DNA of 64,000 nucleotides from Alphaproteobacteria bacterium. GTDB taxonomy: Bacteria > Pseudomonadota > Alphaproteobacteria > Caulobacterales > Parvularculaceae. Location: positions 1 to 64,000 of the forward strand of contig JAUIMC010000017.1 in the NCBI GenBank assembly GCA_030433215.1, in the 5' to 3' direction. Under the pieces are notes generated by a model. It was not told the origin of the DNA and ran no database searches. It worked only from the letters and a program-made list of their open reading frames with translations. The position numbers and the translations under genes are program-made. This document shows, piece after piece, positions 24,689-33,635 of the stretch. Position 1 is the first letter of the stretch. Each line of letters opens with the position of its first letter.

Positions 24689-25173
24689 TTGAAGGTCAGT
24701 CTTTTCTCCAGAACAAAGCTTTCGCCCGTCTGCCCTTTGGCCGTGGCTTGAAGCCGCCAGACGCCGGGCGCAACGCCGTCGACTTGCGCGAGATAACGCC
24801 CGCCTCCTGTAGGCTCGAAGTCTACGGCCCGATCATGCTCTGCGTCCACCGGGCGGGCGAGCAAACCCTCCACGGCCAGCGTTGAAATCGGCGCTCCGGA
24901 AGAGGATCGGAAGGTCAGTTCGATCGCCGCTTTATCTCCCTGAAGGTCGAGCGTCGTCAATTCCGCCGTCCAGCCGAGCGCCGCCTGCTCGGCCCGCGCT
25001 TCAAGCGTGTCGTTATAAGCGATCCCCTGAACATAGGATTTCTTCTCCTGTTCGCCGGGGAAGCTTTTGACGGCGAGCGTGATGAAAATGCCGTTCGCAA
25101 TAAAGACGGCCAGAAAAAAGCCGAGCAGCGAAAACAACACGAAGCGTCCCGTCACGCGAAAGCCGCTCATCAT
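24685..25173 (-). CDS. ccoH: cbb3 oxidase assembly protein CcoH (FixH)
   Basis: CcoH is a single-span membrane protein that associates with assembling cbb3 oxidase. The 162-residue product has a transmembrane helix at residues about 8-34 followed by the FixH signature NGIFITLAVKSFPG and YVQGIAYNDTLEA, then a periplasmic beta-rich domain. It overlaps ccoG (25170-25173) and ccoI (24685-24688), so ccoGHIS is tightly coupled. Confidence 0.94.
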   Translation of the reverse strand: MMSGFRVTGRFVLFSLLGFFLAVFIANGIFITLAVKSFPGEQEKKSYVQGIAYNDTLEARAEQAALGWTAELTTLDLQGDKAAIELTFRSSSGAPISTLAVEGLLARPVDAEHDRAVDFEPTGGGRYLAQVDGVAPGVWRLQATAKGQTGESFVLEKRLTFK

Positions 25174-26663
25174 CGCCTCCCCGTCATGAAGCCGGTGGGG
25201 TTCTTCGCCGTCTCGCCGCCGGCGACATCTTCGACGGTGATCATCAGGTCTTCCTCGGCGCCCATCAGATCCGTCGGCGTCAGGGTAACAAAGAGCCGAA
25301 GCGACCGCACGGCGTCGCCTTCGGCGGTGATGGTGACGGCATTGCCAGCCGCCTCCTCGCCCACCGCTGAAACGTTCAGCCCTTCGGGCCCGTCGACCGT
25401 AATGCGGAAATCGCGCGCCATATTGTCCTTGTTGACGAGCTTCACCGTATAGGCGTTGCGCACGGAGCCATCGGACAGCATGACAAAAGGCGGCGTGCGG
25501 TCGCGCAGCACGTTCACTTCAAGGGTCGCGCGGCTCGACAGGCCAAAGGCGATCATCGCGCCGACCACGACAATGAGGGCGGCGTAAAGAATGGTGCGCA
25601 CGCGCACCAGCGAAATGCTCGGCTGCTTGCCGGCGACGCGGCGCTCGATATTCTTGTCGGTGTCGTAACCGATAAGTCCCAGCGGCCGGTCCACCTTCTT
25701 CATGATGTCATCGCAAGCGTCGATGCAGAGCGCGCAGTTAATGCATTCAAGCTGCGCCCCGTCGCGAATGTCGATGCCCATGGGACAGGCGGCGACGCAG
25801 GCCTTGCAATCGACGCAATCGCCCCGCCCTTCCCAGCTTTCGTTTTTCTTGTGCGCGCCGCGCGGCTCGCCGCGATCGTATTTATAGGTGACCTGAAGCG
25901 TCTCATCATCGGTCAGCGCGGCCTGAATGCGCGGCCAGGGACACATATAGGTGCAGACCTGCTCGCGCATGGAGCCGGCGAGCATATAGGTCGTGAAGGT
26001 CAGAACGCCGATGAAAAGATAAGCCGAAGGCGGCGCCTCGCCGGTAAAAAGCTGCCGCAAAACGGTCGGCGCATCATGGAAATAGAATATCCACGCGCCG
26101 CCGGTGAGCGCGGCGATGAGCAGCCAAAGCGCGTGTTTCGAGGCTTTCTTTGCGATTTTCTCGACGTTCCACGGCGCCTTGTCGAGCTTCATCCGTTTGT
26201 TCCGGTCGCCCTCGATCATGCGCTCGACAGCGATGTAAAGATCCGTCCACACCGTTTGCGGGCAGGCGTAACCGCACCACACACGCCCGAAAAGCGCCGT
26301 CGCCAGAAACAGCGCCAGCGCCGCGAGGATCAAAAGACCGGTCAGAAAATAAAGCTCATCCGGCCAGATTTCGATGAAGAAGAAATAAAAGCGGCGGCCG
26401 GCGAAATCGACCAGCACCGCCTGATCGGGCTCGCCGGGGCCGCGCGCCCAGCGCACCCATGGCAGCAAATAATAGACGCCGAGCGTGGCGCAAAGCACGA
26501 CCCATTTCAGCGCCCGGAACTTGCCGTGGACAAGCTTGGGATAGATCTGCTCTCGCGCCTTGTAGAGCGAGCGCTCAGCGGCGCTGTTGACGGGAGCGAC
26601 ATCAAGCCGCTCAACACCGTCCGCCGCCTTGCCTTGTTTTTCTATTGTCGTCGTCGACACCAC
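25170..26663 (-). CDS. ccoG: Polyferredoxin-like cbb3 maturation protein CcoG (FixG)
   Basis: CcoG is a membrane-bound iron-sulfur protein that reduces copper for cbb3 oxidase maturation. The 497-residue protein has about five membrane helices, a conserved RVWCGYACPQTVWTDLYI stretch, and two [4Fe-4S] motifs (CVDCKACVAACPMGIDI and CINCALCIDACDDIM) between residues about 280 and 320, then a C-terminal periplasmic Ig-like domain. It is the first gene after ccoP, with a 42-nt gap. Confidence 0.96.
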   Translation of the reverse strand: MVSTTTIEKQGKAADGVERLDVAPVNSAAERSLYKAREQIYPKLVHGKFRALKWVVLCATLGVYYLLPWVRWARGPGEPDQAVLVDFAGRRFYFFFIEIWPDELYFLTGLLILAALALFLATALFGRVWCGYACPQTVWTDLYIAVERMIEGDRNKRMKLDKAPWNVEKIAKKASKHALWLLIAALTGGAWIFYFHDAPTVLRQLFTGEAPPSAYLFIGVLTFTTYMLAGSMREQVCTYMCPWPRIQAALTDDETLQVTYKYDRGEPRGAHKKNESWEGRGDCVDCKACVAACPMGIDIRDGAQLECINCALCIDACDDIMKKVDRPLGLIGYDTDKNIERRVAGKQPSISLVRVRTILYAALIVVVGAMIAFGLSSRATLEVNVLRDRTPPFVMLSDGSVRNAYTVKLVNKDNMARDFRITVDGPEGLNVSAVGEEAAGNAVTITAEGDAVRSLRLFVTLTPTDLMGAEEDLMITVEDVAGGETAKNPTGFMTGRR

Positions 26664-26705
26664 TGACGCCTTTCGCCGACCTGTAAGAGAGCCGGCGGGC
26701 GGCGA

Positions 26706-27575
26706 TTATTCGCCGCCCCCTAGGGAGTGAACATAGACCGCCAATGCCGCTATCTGTTCTTCGGACAAGCGATCAGACCATGCGGGCATAACCCCGCCGC
26801 GGCCCTGATAAAGCGTCTCCTGGATCGTTATCTTGTCGCCGCCATAGAGCCATATAGGGTCGGTAAGATTGGGGGCGCCCTGCGCCGGATCGCCGCGCCC
26901 TTCCGCGCCATGGCAGGTCGCGCATTGCTGAGCGAAAACCGGCGCGGCCCGCTCCACCGCAGCTTCATCCGCCTCGCGGCCGGAAAGCGCCGTGACATAT
27001 TCAACAAGATCGCTGATCTGGTCGGCGGGCAAAAGCCCGTCGCGGCCGAAGGCCTGCATCATATTGAACCGCGTGTCGGCATGGCCCGAGCGGATGCCGT
27101 AACGGATTGTCTGCTGGATATCGCTGAGTGAACCGCCCCAGATCCAGGCGTCATCGACCAGGGCGGGATAGCCTGTGAACCCCTGCCCGCCGGCGCCGTG
27201 ACAGGTCGCGCAGTTGTCGCCGAAAATCGATTCGCCTGCCTTCAGGGTGTATTGCAAAAGCTCCGGGTCGTTCTCGATCTCGCCGAGACTTTCGACGGCC
27301 AGAAGACGGCTCATCTGTTCGCTCCGCGCAGCGGCGAGCTCCGCCATGGAGGCCTCGACATTTGCGCGCTCGGTGTGATTGCGCACGCCTTTCAGATAAC
27401 CGTTAATGCCCGGCCATGACGGCATGAACACCCAATAGATCACCGACCAGATGATGGAGATGTAGAACACAATCACCCACCAGCGCGGCAAAGGGTTGTT
27501 CAACTCCTTGATGCCGTCCCATTCATGACCGGTCGTTTCGACGCCGGTCGGCTGGTCAATCTCTTTTTCCGCCAT
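26706..27575 (-). CDS. ccoP: cbb3 oxidase diheme subunit CcoP
   Basis: CcoP carries two c-type hemes and feeds electrons into cbb3 oxidase. The start is placed at 27575 (MAEKEIDQPT), inside the end of ccoQ, giving 289 residues; an upstream in-frame ATG at 27620 would lie within ccoQ. The N-terminal helix (WWVIVFYISIIWSVIYWVFM) anchors it, and two CXXCH motifs (CATCHGAGGQG and CATCHGAEGRG) bind the hemes. It is the last gene of ccoNOQP. Confidence 0.96.
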   Translation of the reverse strand: MAEKEIDQPTGVETTGHEWDGIKELNNPLPRWWVIVFYISIIWSVIYWVFMPSWPGINGYLKGVRNHTERANVEASMAELAAARSEQMSRLLAVESLGEIENDPELLQYTLKAGESIFGDNCATCHGAGGQGFTGYPALVDDAWIWGGSLSDIQQTIRYGIRSGHADTRFNMMQAFGRDGLLPADQISDLVEYVTALSGREADEAAVERAAPVFAQQCATCHGAEGRGDPAQGAPNLTDPIWLYGGDKITIQETLYQGRGGVMPAWSDRLSEEQIAALAVYVHSLGGGE

Positions 27576-27729
27576 TTTCGTCTTCCTCATCCTCGAGCGG
27601 GATGCGTTTGGCTTCGTCAAACTTCTTTTTGTTGCGCGGGTTGAGCGCGTAGATCAGCACCAGCGCGAAAGCGAGCACGAAGAGCAAAAGCCCCCAAGTC
27701 TGCGCGATTTTTGCGAGCGTTTCGTACAT
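27556..27729 (-). CDS. ccoQ: cbb3 oxidase small subunit CcoQ
   Basis: This 57-residue membrane protein lies between ccoO and ccoP. It reads MYETLAKIAQTWGLLLF at the N-terminus, then a single helix into YALNPRNKKKFDEAKRIPL and an acidic tail. CcoQ stabilises the cbb3 complex. Its start is 5 nt after the ccoO stop and its last 20 nt overlap the start of ccoP. Confidence 0.92.
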   Translation of the reverse strand: MYETLAKIAQTWGLLLFVLAFALVLIYALNPRNKKKFDEAKRIPLEDEEDENGGKRD

Positions 27730-27734
27730 CGTCT

Positions 27735-28463
27735 CTATCTGTAGTTTTCTTCGGGCTCATAGGTCTCGAAATCGACCATGGTGCCAAGCACCTGAAGATA
27801 GGCGATGAGCGCATCCATCTCGGTGACATGACGCGGATCGCCGTCGAAATCGCGCACGACGGCGTTCGGATAGCGCGCGACAAAGCCGTCATAATCATCC
27901 GCGAACGGGTCGGTCTGAGTGCGGAAATCGCTCGCCGCGCTTTCGATCATCTCATCCGTATAGGGAACGCCCACCGTGCGGTTGGTTTTGAGCCAGCCTT
28001 CGGCGTCTTCGGCGTCCAGCACCTTGCCTTCGAGGAAGGCGTAAGGCGGCATCACCGATTCCGGCACGAGACTGCGCGGGTCGATCAGGTGCTGCTTGTG
28101 CCAGGCGTCGGAATATTTGCCCCCGACGCGCGCCAGATCGGGCCCGGAACGTTTCGAGCCCCACTGGAACGGATGGTCGTACATGCTCTCCGCAGCGAGG
28201 GAGTAATGGCCGTAGCGCTCCACCTCGTCGCGCAAGGGCCGCACCATCTGGCTGTGGCAGACATAGCAGCCCTCGCGCACATAGATGTTGCGCCCGGCGA
28301 GTTCGAGCGGCGTATAGGGCCGGACGCCCTTCACCTTCTCGATGGTCGATTCGAGATAGAAGAGCGGCGCGATCTCCACAATGCCGCCAATCGCGACGAC
28401 GATGAGAATGGCGACGGTGAGAACGAGGCCGCGTTTTTCAAGAAATTCGTGACGGTCAAGCAT
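27735..28463 (-). CDS. ccoO: cbb3 oxidase monoheme subunit CcoO
   Basis: CcoO is the membrane-anchored mono-heme c subunit. The 242-residue protein has an N-terminal helix ([20 protein letters not shown]), the heme motif [18 protein letters not shown] near residue 65, and the conserved [20 protein letters not shown]. It lies 11 nt downstream of ccoN and 5 nt upstream of ccoQ. Confidence 0.97.
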   Translation of the reverse strand: MLDRHEFLEKRGLVLTVAILIVVAIGGIVEIAPLFYLESTIEKVKGVRPYTPLELAGRNIYVREGCYVCHSQMVRPLRDEVERYGHYSLAAESMYDHPFQWGSKRSGPDLARVGGKYSDAWHKQHLIDPRSLVPESVMPPYAFLEGKVLDAEDAEGWLKTNRTVGVPYTDEMIESAASDFRTQTDPFADDYDGFVARYPNAVVRDFDGDPRHVTEMDALIAYLQVLGTMVDFETYEPEENYR

Positions 28464-28474
28464 CGTTTCTCTTC

Positions 28475-30127
28475 CTATTCAGCAGGGGCGAGCGCCGGGG
28501 ACGGAGCGAATTCTTTTTCACGCACGTCGCCTTTCGCCGTCCGCCAGAGATTGTAAGCCATGATCAGAGCGCCCACGAGGAACAAAAGGCCTCCGGTCAT
28601 CCTGATGATGTAATAGGGGTGCATGGCTTCAACGGTTTCAACGAAGGAATATTCGAGGAAGCCGAAGGCGTCATAGGCGCGCCACATCAACCCTTGCATG
28701 ATCCCCGACACCCACATCGAGGTGATGTAGAGGAGGATGCCGATGGTCGAGACCCAGAAGTGCCATTCGACCAGCGCATTGGAATAGAGGCTCTTGCGCT
28801 TCCACAGCCAGGGCGTGAGGCAGTAGAGCGCGCCGAAAGAGATATAGCCGACCCAGCCGAGCGCGCCTGAGTGAACGTGGCCGATGGTCCAGTCGGTGTA
28901 GTGCGAAAGCGAGTTCACGGCGCGCACTGACATCAGCGGGCCTTCGAAGGTCGACATGCCGTAGAAGGCGACGGAGACGACCATCATCCGGAGCACCGGA
29001 TCGGTCCGGAGTTTGTCCCAGGCGCCGGACAGGGTCATAAGGCCGTTGATCATCCCGCCCCAGGACGGCATCCACAGCATGATCGAGAAGGTCATACCCA
29101 GCGTCTGCGCCCATTCGGGCAGCGCCGTGTAATGCAAATGGTGCGGGCCGGCCCAGATATAGATGAAGATCAGCGCCCAGAAGTGGATGATCGACAACCG
29201 GTAGGAATAGACCGGCCGGTCCGCCTGTTTCGGGATGAAATAATACATGATGGCGAGGAAGCCGGCGGTAAGGAAGAAGCCCACCGCATTGTGCCCGTAC
29301 CACCATTGGGTCAGCGCGTCCTGCACGCCGGCGAAGAGCGAATAGCTCTTCACGCCTGTCAGCGAGACCGGGATCGCCAGATTGTTGACGATGTGCAGCA
29401 TCGCAATGGTCACGATGAAGGCGAGATAGAACCAGTTCGCCACATAGATGTGCGGTTCCTTGCGCTTGAGGAGCGTGCCGAGGAAAACCAGGAGATAAAC
29501 CACCCAGACAAGGGTTAGCCAGAGATCGGCGTACCATTCCGGCTCTGCGTATTCCCGCGACTGGGTGACGCCCATGAGATAGCCGGTGGCTGCGATGACG
29601 ATGAAAAGCTGATAGCCCCAGAACACGAACCACGGGGCCAGCCCGCCCCAGAGTTTCGCGCGGGAGGTGCGCTGCACCACATAGAAAGACGTGGCGATCA
29701 GAACGTTGCCGCCAAAGGCGAAAATCACCGCCGAGGTGTGCAACGGACGCAGACGCCCGAAATTGGTCCAGCCGAAATCGGAGAAATAGAAGATGTTGGG
29801 AAAGGCGAGCTGGGCGGCGATCACGACGCCCACAAGGAAACCCGCAAGCCCCCAGAAGACCGAAGCAAAGACCCCTGCCTTGACCACGCCGAACTCATAG
29901 CCCGTCGGGTCCGCCTTCGCGCCGGAAGAGACATGATGCACGAGCGCGAAACCACCGCCAACAAAAGCCGCGGCGAACATGAAGGCATGGGCGCTCATCA
30001 ACGGATCGGCGGCGCGCGCCGCGACAAAGAGCGCAAGCAAAAGCCCGATGCCCAAAGCCGCAGCGATGAAAGGAATGTCCCCGCCGCCTGTTGTTGCGGT
30101 CGCGGCGCGGGGTGAGACTGAAGTCAT
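28475..30127 (-). CDS. ccoN: cbb3-type cytochrome c oxidase catalytic subunit CcoN
   Basis: CcoN holds the high-spin heme b3-CuB center and reduces oxygen at low concentration. The 550-residue protein has about twelve to fourteen helices, with the conserved [19 protein letters not shown] (CuB histidine region), [20 protein letters not shown] and [16 protein letters not shown]. An extended N-terminal helix region is present, as in proteobacterial CcoN. A perfect FNR/FixK box lies 58 nt upstream of the start, so the ccoNOQP operon should be induced when oxygen is low. Confidence 0.98.
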   Translation of the reverse strand: MTSVSPRAATATTGGGDIPFIAAALGIGLLLALFVAARAADPLMSAHAFMFAAAFVGGGFALVHHVSSGAKADPTGYEFGVVKAGVFASVFWGLAGFLVGVVIAAQLAFPNIFYFSDFGWTNFGRLRPLHTSAVIFAFGGNVLIATSFYVVQRTSRAKLWGGLAPWFVFWGYQLFIVIAATGYLMGVTQSREYAEPEWYADLWLTLVWVVYLLVFLGTLLKRKEPHIYVANWFYLAFIVTIAMLHIVNNLAIPVSLTGVKSYSLFAGVQDALTQWWYGHNAVGFFLTAGFLAIMYYFIPKQADRPVYSYRLSIIHFWALIFIYIWAGPHHLHYTALPEWAQTLGMTFSIMLWMPSWGGMINGLMTLSGAWDKLRTDPVLRMMVVSVAFYGMSTFEGPLMSVRAVNSLSHYTDWTIGHVHSGALGWVGYISFGALYCLTPWLWKRKSLYSNALVEWHFWVSTIGILLYITSMWVSGIMQGLMWRAYDAFGFLEYSFVETVEAMHPYYIIRMTGGLLFLVGALIMAYNLWRTAKGDVREKEFAPSPALAPAE

Positions 30128-30184
30128 GGCTGGCCTCTTGTTTCAATCATTGCGAGCTTTCTGACGAAGCCCGGTCTTTGCTGC

Positions 30185-30198
30185 TTGATATGGATCAA
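30185..30198. promoter_or_regulatory. FNR/FixK box between ccoN and a divergent small gene
   Basis: TTGATATGGATCAA is a perfect TTGAT-N4-ATCAA palindrome. Its center is about 64 nt from the ccoN start on the minus strand and about 69 nt from the GTG at 30260 on the plus strand, so it could serve both directions. With the usual -41.5 placement, leaders of about 23 nt (ccoN) and 27 nt (small gene) would result. Confidence 0.88.
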
Positions 30199-30259
30199 GA
30201 CCAGGTCACAAATGGATGCAATGACGCGTTTGTCGCAGGCGAAACTGAACAATACTGAC

Positions 30260-30529
30260 GTGACAGCCCATATCTTAAATCGGCTCTTATTCCTAGGCGC
30301 GAGCGCCGCGGTCGCTCTCAGCGCCGCCGCCCCTTACGCAGCGGCGGCTGGGGCGCCGGCGCTTTATCCGGTGTGCGCGAATGGGACAGTGATTCTGATG
30401 CCGTTTCCGGGCGGCGAAGAAAAGGACGAGCCCGCCAGGCGCAAGGCAGCCTGTCACGCCGCCTGTCTCGGCGAGCGGCCGCGCCTTCAGCGCCTTCACG
30501 CCAAGGCGCGGCGATCAGGTTCGCTCTGA
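30260..30529 (+). CDS. Small secreted cysteine protein divergent from ccoN
   Basis: This 89-residue protein starts at GTG 30260, giving a clean Sec signal peptide (hydrophobic core LLFLGASAAVALSAAAPYAA). Upstream ATGs at 30212 and 30221 are alternatives, but they would precede the transcript start expected from the FNR box. The mature part has three cysteines (PVCANGTVILMPFPGGEE and ACHAACLGERP) and a basic tail. The Cys-Xaa-Asn-Gly pattern followed by a C-terminal Cys pair recalls small DUF2946-like periplasmic metal or redox proteins. I do not recognise it firmly. The last 15 nt overlap the convergent fnrL end. Confidence 0.5.
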   Translation: MTAHILNRLLFLGASAAVALSAAAPYAAAAGAPALYPVCANGTVILMPFPGGEEKDEPARRKAACHAACLGERPRLQRLHAKARRSGSL

Positions 30530-31219
30530 CGCGGCAGGCACAATCACCTCATGGCGGCTGAGCTCATCGAGCCGGCCTTCGCGCTTCAAGGCGGTCAGCG
30601 TGCGGCTGAGGGTTTCAAGGCGCAGCCCGAGATAGTCCGCAATGTCCTGACGCGGCATCGGCAAGGGCACGCGGCGTTTGCCCGGACCGGCGTCGACGCC
30701 GAGAGCCTTGTCGACAAGATAGATGAAGCTGATCACCCGCTCCTCGGCCGTCTTTTTGCCGAGCAGCACAATGTGATCCTGCGCCTTATGATATTCGGTC
30801 TGGCCGCGCGCGATCAGCCTGTCTTTGACGCCGGGCGCGTCGGCGGCGATGTCCTCGAGAAATTTGTGCGGGAAAAAACAGACGGTGCTCTCTTCGAGCG
30901 CTTCGGCTGAATAGGCGTTCGAGCCAGTGGCGCGGACCCCGGCGAAATCGCCCGGAAAAAGAAAGCCGGTCACCTGACGGCGCCCGTCCTCAAGAATTTT
31001 GGAAAGCCGGAAGCTGCCGTCGACCACGACATAAAGCGAATCATTCGGCTCGCCCTCGGCCATGATCGCCTTGCCCCGGTCCACATGGCGGCGGGCCATG
31101 GTCTTTTCTACTTGGGAAAATTCGCGGGGGCCGAGATCGGCGCAGATCGAATTCTCGCGCACGGTGCACAGATCGCAGGATTTGGGCCGCGCCGGCGCAG
31201 TGCACGCTTTTTCCACCAT
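30515..31219 (-). CDS. fnrL: FnrL-type oxygen-sensing Crp/FNR regulator
   Basis: This is a Crp-family activator with a likely [4Fe-4S] oxygen sensor. The start is set at 31219 (MVEKACTAP), after GGCGG; an upstream TTG frame at 31261 and an ATG at 31234 are less likely. In the 234-residue protein Cys15, Cys18 and Cys26 form CX2CX7C and Cys114 can supply the fourth ligand, the FnrL pattern. A cyclic-nucleotide-like fold follows, then a helix-turn-helix with ETLSRTLTAL, whose Glu and Ser-Arg match FNR DNA contacts for TTGAT half sites. It lies beside hemN and the cco genes it probably controls. Confidence 0.92.
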   Translation of the reverse strand: MVEKACTAPARPKSCDLCTVRENSICADLGPREFSQVEKTMARRHVDRGKAIMAEGEPNDSLYVVVDGSFRLSKILEDGRRQVTGFLFPGDFAGVRATGSNAYSAEALEESTVCFFPHKFLEDIAADAPGVKDRLIARGQTEYHKAQDHIVLLGKKTAEERVISFIYLVDKALGVDAGPGKRRVPLPMPRQDIADYLGLRLETLSRTLTALKREGRLDELSRHEVIVPAASERT

Positions 31220-31290
31220 ATCGAACCGCCTCATTCGCTCCTGCCCCAATTCTAATGGCAAGAGCCCGCGCTGACCAGCCGCCCGCGCGC

Positions 31291-32655
31291 CTAAACGGCG
31301 CGGGCCAGACTGGCTTTCAGGTCGGATTTACGAGGAAATTCATATGGATCAAGCGCCATAGCGACGCAGCGGGAAAGCGGGCGCGCGGCTGCGTCAATCT
31401 GCACGACATTGCCGCCCCAATAGATCAGACCATCCGCCTCCAGCGCCTCCAGCCGGATGCAGATCTGCCCCGCCTCCTCCGTGGACACCGCCGCCAGCAC
31501 CGGCGCGATATTCGCCGAGCCTTTGCATAACAGGTCCTGGATGGCGCCCGCGATCGCGGTCTCCGCGGCGGTCAGTTCAACCCCCCGGGCGACCGGCAGA
31601 AGACCGGCGGCGAGATCATCGTAATAACCGGTCAGACTCTTTTCATTCTGCGCATAGAGCCCGTTGACGCTGGAAATCGCCGACGCGCCGAAGCCCAGCG
31701 TCGTCAGCGCCAGATCGTCGGTGAAGCCCTGGAAATTCCGGCGCAACCGCCCTTCCCGGTCGGCCACCGCCAACGCGTTGTCGGGCTTGGCGTAATGGTC
31801 GAAGCCGATGCGGCGATAGCCCGCCGCGATCAGCGCCTCATCGGCCTGCTCGGCCAGATCGGCCCGCAAATCCGCACCCGGAAGGCTGTCCGAATCGATA
31901 AGCCGCTGGCGCGGCAACGCGGCGGGCAGATGCGCATAGCCAAAGATCGAAACCCGGTCCGGGGCCAGCGCGATTGTCTTTTCAAGGCTGTCCCGGAAAG
32001 AAGCCAGCGTCTGTTTCGGCAGGCCATAGAGCAGGTCGAAGGAAATATCGTTGATGCCCGCCCGGCGCATCTCCCCCACGGCGCTCTCGATCATCTCGAA
32101 GCTCTGGACACGGTTGATCGCGAGCTGCACTTCGCGGTCGAAATCCTGAACCCCGAGACTCATGCGTTGAAAGCCGAGCGTGGCGAGACGGCTGATGTCG
32201 TCATCACGGATCAGCCGGGGATCGAGCTCGATGGCAAGGTTCGAGTCGTCCGTCAGCCCGAATTCGAGCTCGATCGCCTGAAGAATGTCAGCGATCTCGT
32301 CGACGAGAAGATAGTTCGGCGTGCCGCCTCCGAAATGGACGCTGCGCGGACGCCCCGCGCCGCCGAGCCGCCTGCCGACAAGGCTGATCTCCTTCGCGAG
32401 CGCGCATACATAGCGCAGGGCGCGGCCATAATCGTTTTCCACGCGCATATTGCAGCCGCAATACCAGCAAAGCTTCTTGCAGAACGGCACATGCACATAA
32501 AGAGAGAGCGGTTCGTAAAGCTCGACCGCCGAAAGGCGGTCGGCGTAATCCTCGCGCGACACCGACCTGTCAAAATGCAGCGCGGACGGATAACTCGTGT
32601 AACGGGGGGCGCGGGCGGCCAGATATTTTCGCCATTCGTTTTTCATAAGCCGCAA
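31291..32655 (-). CDS. hemN: Oxygen-independent coproporphyrinogen III oxidase HemN
   Basis: HemN is a radical-SAM enzyme that converts coproporphyrinogen III to protoporphyrinogen IX without oxygen. The 454-residue length is that of true HemN rather than HemW. The cluster motif is VPFCKKLCWYCGC (near residue 57), with the HemN-specific Cys after CXXXCXXC, and the downstream HFGGGTPNYL and SLGVQDFDREVQLAINRVQS are typical. Two imperfect FNR boxes lie in the gap to the divergent OmpW gene, and fnrL follows, so it fits the microaerobic regulon. Confidence 0.96.
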   Translation of the reverse strand: MRLMKNEWRKYLAARAPRYTSYPSALHFDRSVSREDYADRLSAVELYEPLSLYVHVPFCKKLCWYCGCNMRVENDYGRALRYVCALAKEISLVGRRLGGAGRPRSVHFGGGTPNYLLVDEIADILQAIELEFGLTDDSNLAIELDPRLIRDDDISRLATLGFQRMSLGVQDFDREVQLAINRVQSFEMIESAVGEMRRAGINDISFDLLYGLPKQTLASFRDSLEKTIALAPDRVSIFGYAHLPAALPRQRLIDSDSLPGADLRADLAEQADEALIAAGYRRIGFDHYAKPDNALAVADREGRLRRNFQGFTDDLALTTLGFGASAISSVNGLYAQNEKSLTGYYDDLAAGLLPVARGVELTAAETAIAGAIQDLLCKGSANIAPVLAAVSTEEAGQICIRLEALEADGLIYWGGNVVQIDAAARPLSRCVAMALDPYEFPRKSDLKASLARAV

Positions 32656-32680
32656 TCTGCCGAAGCTTTCGAGGCGGATT

Positions 32681-32694
32681 CTGACTTAAATCAA
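32681..32694 (-). promoter_or_regulatory. Weak FNR-like site near hemN start
   Basis: Read on the minus strand this is TTGAT-TTAA-GTCAG, one perfect half and one half with two departures from ATCAA. It lies only 26 nt from the hemN start, so a class II promoter here would give little or no leader. The site at 32754 may serve hemN instead. Confidence 0.4.
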
Positions 32695-32753
32695 AAGCCG
32701 GACCGCAAGGGTGGCGGTTTTTTTCTCAAAAAGTCTCTTTCACTTCCACGCTT

Positions 32754-32767
32754 GTGATCTGGATCAA
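32754..32767. promoter_or_regulatory. FNR-like box between hemN and ompW-type gene
   Basis: GTGATCTGGATCAA differs from TTGAT-N4-ATCAA at one base. Its center is about 69 nt before the OmpW-like start, a normal distance for an FNR-activated gene with a 28-nt leader, and it could also act toward hemN. Confidence 0.65.
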
Positions 32768-32829
32768 ATTTCGCAGTCGCAACAGGCGTAGCGGATGGTC
32801 ATCAGATCAAACACGAAAGGGGAAGCGTC

Positions 32830-33483
32830 ATGCTTCGTTTCTGCTCCGCCGCCGCCATCGCCGCCAGTGTTCTCGCCGCCGTTCCGGCGCAGGCCGAACA
32901 AGGCGATCTGTTGGTCCGTCTGCGCGGGATTGTCGTCGCGCCGACCGACGACGCCTCGGACGTCCTGCCGGGCTTCCCGGGCGGCTCCGTCAATGTTGAG
33001 AACGCCATCGTGCCGGAGCTCGACTTCACTTATTTCCTGACGAACAACATTGGTGCCGAGTTGATTCTCGCCACGAGCCCGCACGACATTGAAGGCACGG
33101 GCGTCCTCTCCGGCCTCGGCGAGGTGGCCGACACGATGGCGCTGCCGCCCACCCTCACCTTGCAGTATCACTTCAATCCGAACGGAAAGATCCGTCCCTA
33201 TGCCGGCGTCGGCGTCAACTACACGATCTTTTATTCCGAAGACGCCAGCGACTCGCTGGTCGGCGCAGTCGGGGCGACGAATGTCGATCTCGATGACAGC
33301 TTCGGCGTCGCCTTCCAGGCCGGCGTTGATTTCGATCTCAATGAGAGATGGTTCATCAACGCCGACGTGAAATACATCCAGATCGACACCACCGCCACGC
33401 TGAACACCGGCGGCGCCATCAACACCGTCGATGTCGATCTCGATCCGATCGTCGCCGGCATCGGCGTCGGGATGCGTTTCTAG
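32830..33483 (+). CDS. ompW: OmpW family outer-membrane beta-barrel protein
   Basis: OmpW-type proteins are eight-stranded outer-membrane barrels for small hydrophobic compounds. The 217-residue product has a Sec signal peptide (cleavage after VPAQA near residue 22), VRLRGIVVAPTDDAS at the mature start, the family segment LPPTLTLQYHFNP followed by RPYAGVGVNYTIFYSE, and a C-terminal phenylalanine (GIGVGMRF). A ribosome binding site AAGGGGAAG precedes the ATG. OmpW genes are often FNR-controlled in other proteobacteria, which fits the box upstream. Next to ligAB it could admit aromatic substrates; that is inference. Confidence 0.92.
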   Translation: MLRFCSAAAIAASVLAAVPAQAEQGDLLVRLRGIVVAPTDDASDVLPGFPGGSVNVENAIVPELDFTYFLTNNIGAELILATSPHDIEGTGVLSGLGEVADTMALPPTLTLQYHFNPNGKIRPYAGVGVNYTIFYSEDASDSLVGAVGATNVDLDDSFGVAFQAGVDFDLNERWFINADVKYIQIDTTATLNTGGAINTVDVDLDPIVAGIGVGMRF

Positions 33484-33566
33484 GGTTCCTCCCCCAGCCT
33501 GTGTGGGGTCCGCAACTCCCTCGGTTGCGGGCTTCATGCAGGCAAACCCCACCGGGAGCGCAACGC

Positions 33567-33580
33567 TTGACCAGGGTCAA
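33567..33580 (+). promoter_or_regulatory. FNR/FixK box upstream of ligAB
   Basis: TTGACCAGGGTCAA is a perfect palindrome of the TTGAC-N4-GTCAA form used by FNR/FixK/Anr regulators. Its center is about 62 nt before the ligA-type start, giving an expected transcript start near 33615. Confidence 0.8.
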
Positions 33581-33635
33581 ATAAACATAAGCCGGGACTA
33601 GTAGTTTCAAGACGAGACAGGACTGGAGACAGATC

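Noticed and set aside
27711-28556. 281-codon plus-strand frame opposite ccoO
   Set aside because: It is antisense to ccoO, ccoQ and the end of ccoN, which are clear; there is no supporting signal.
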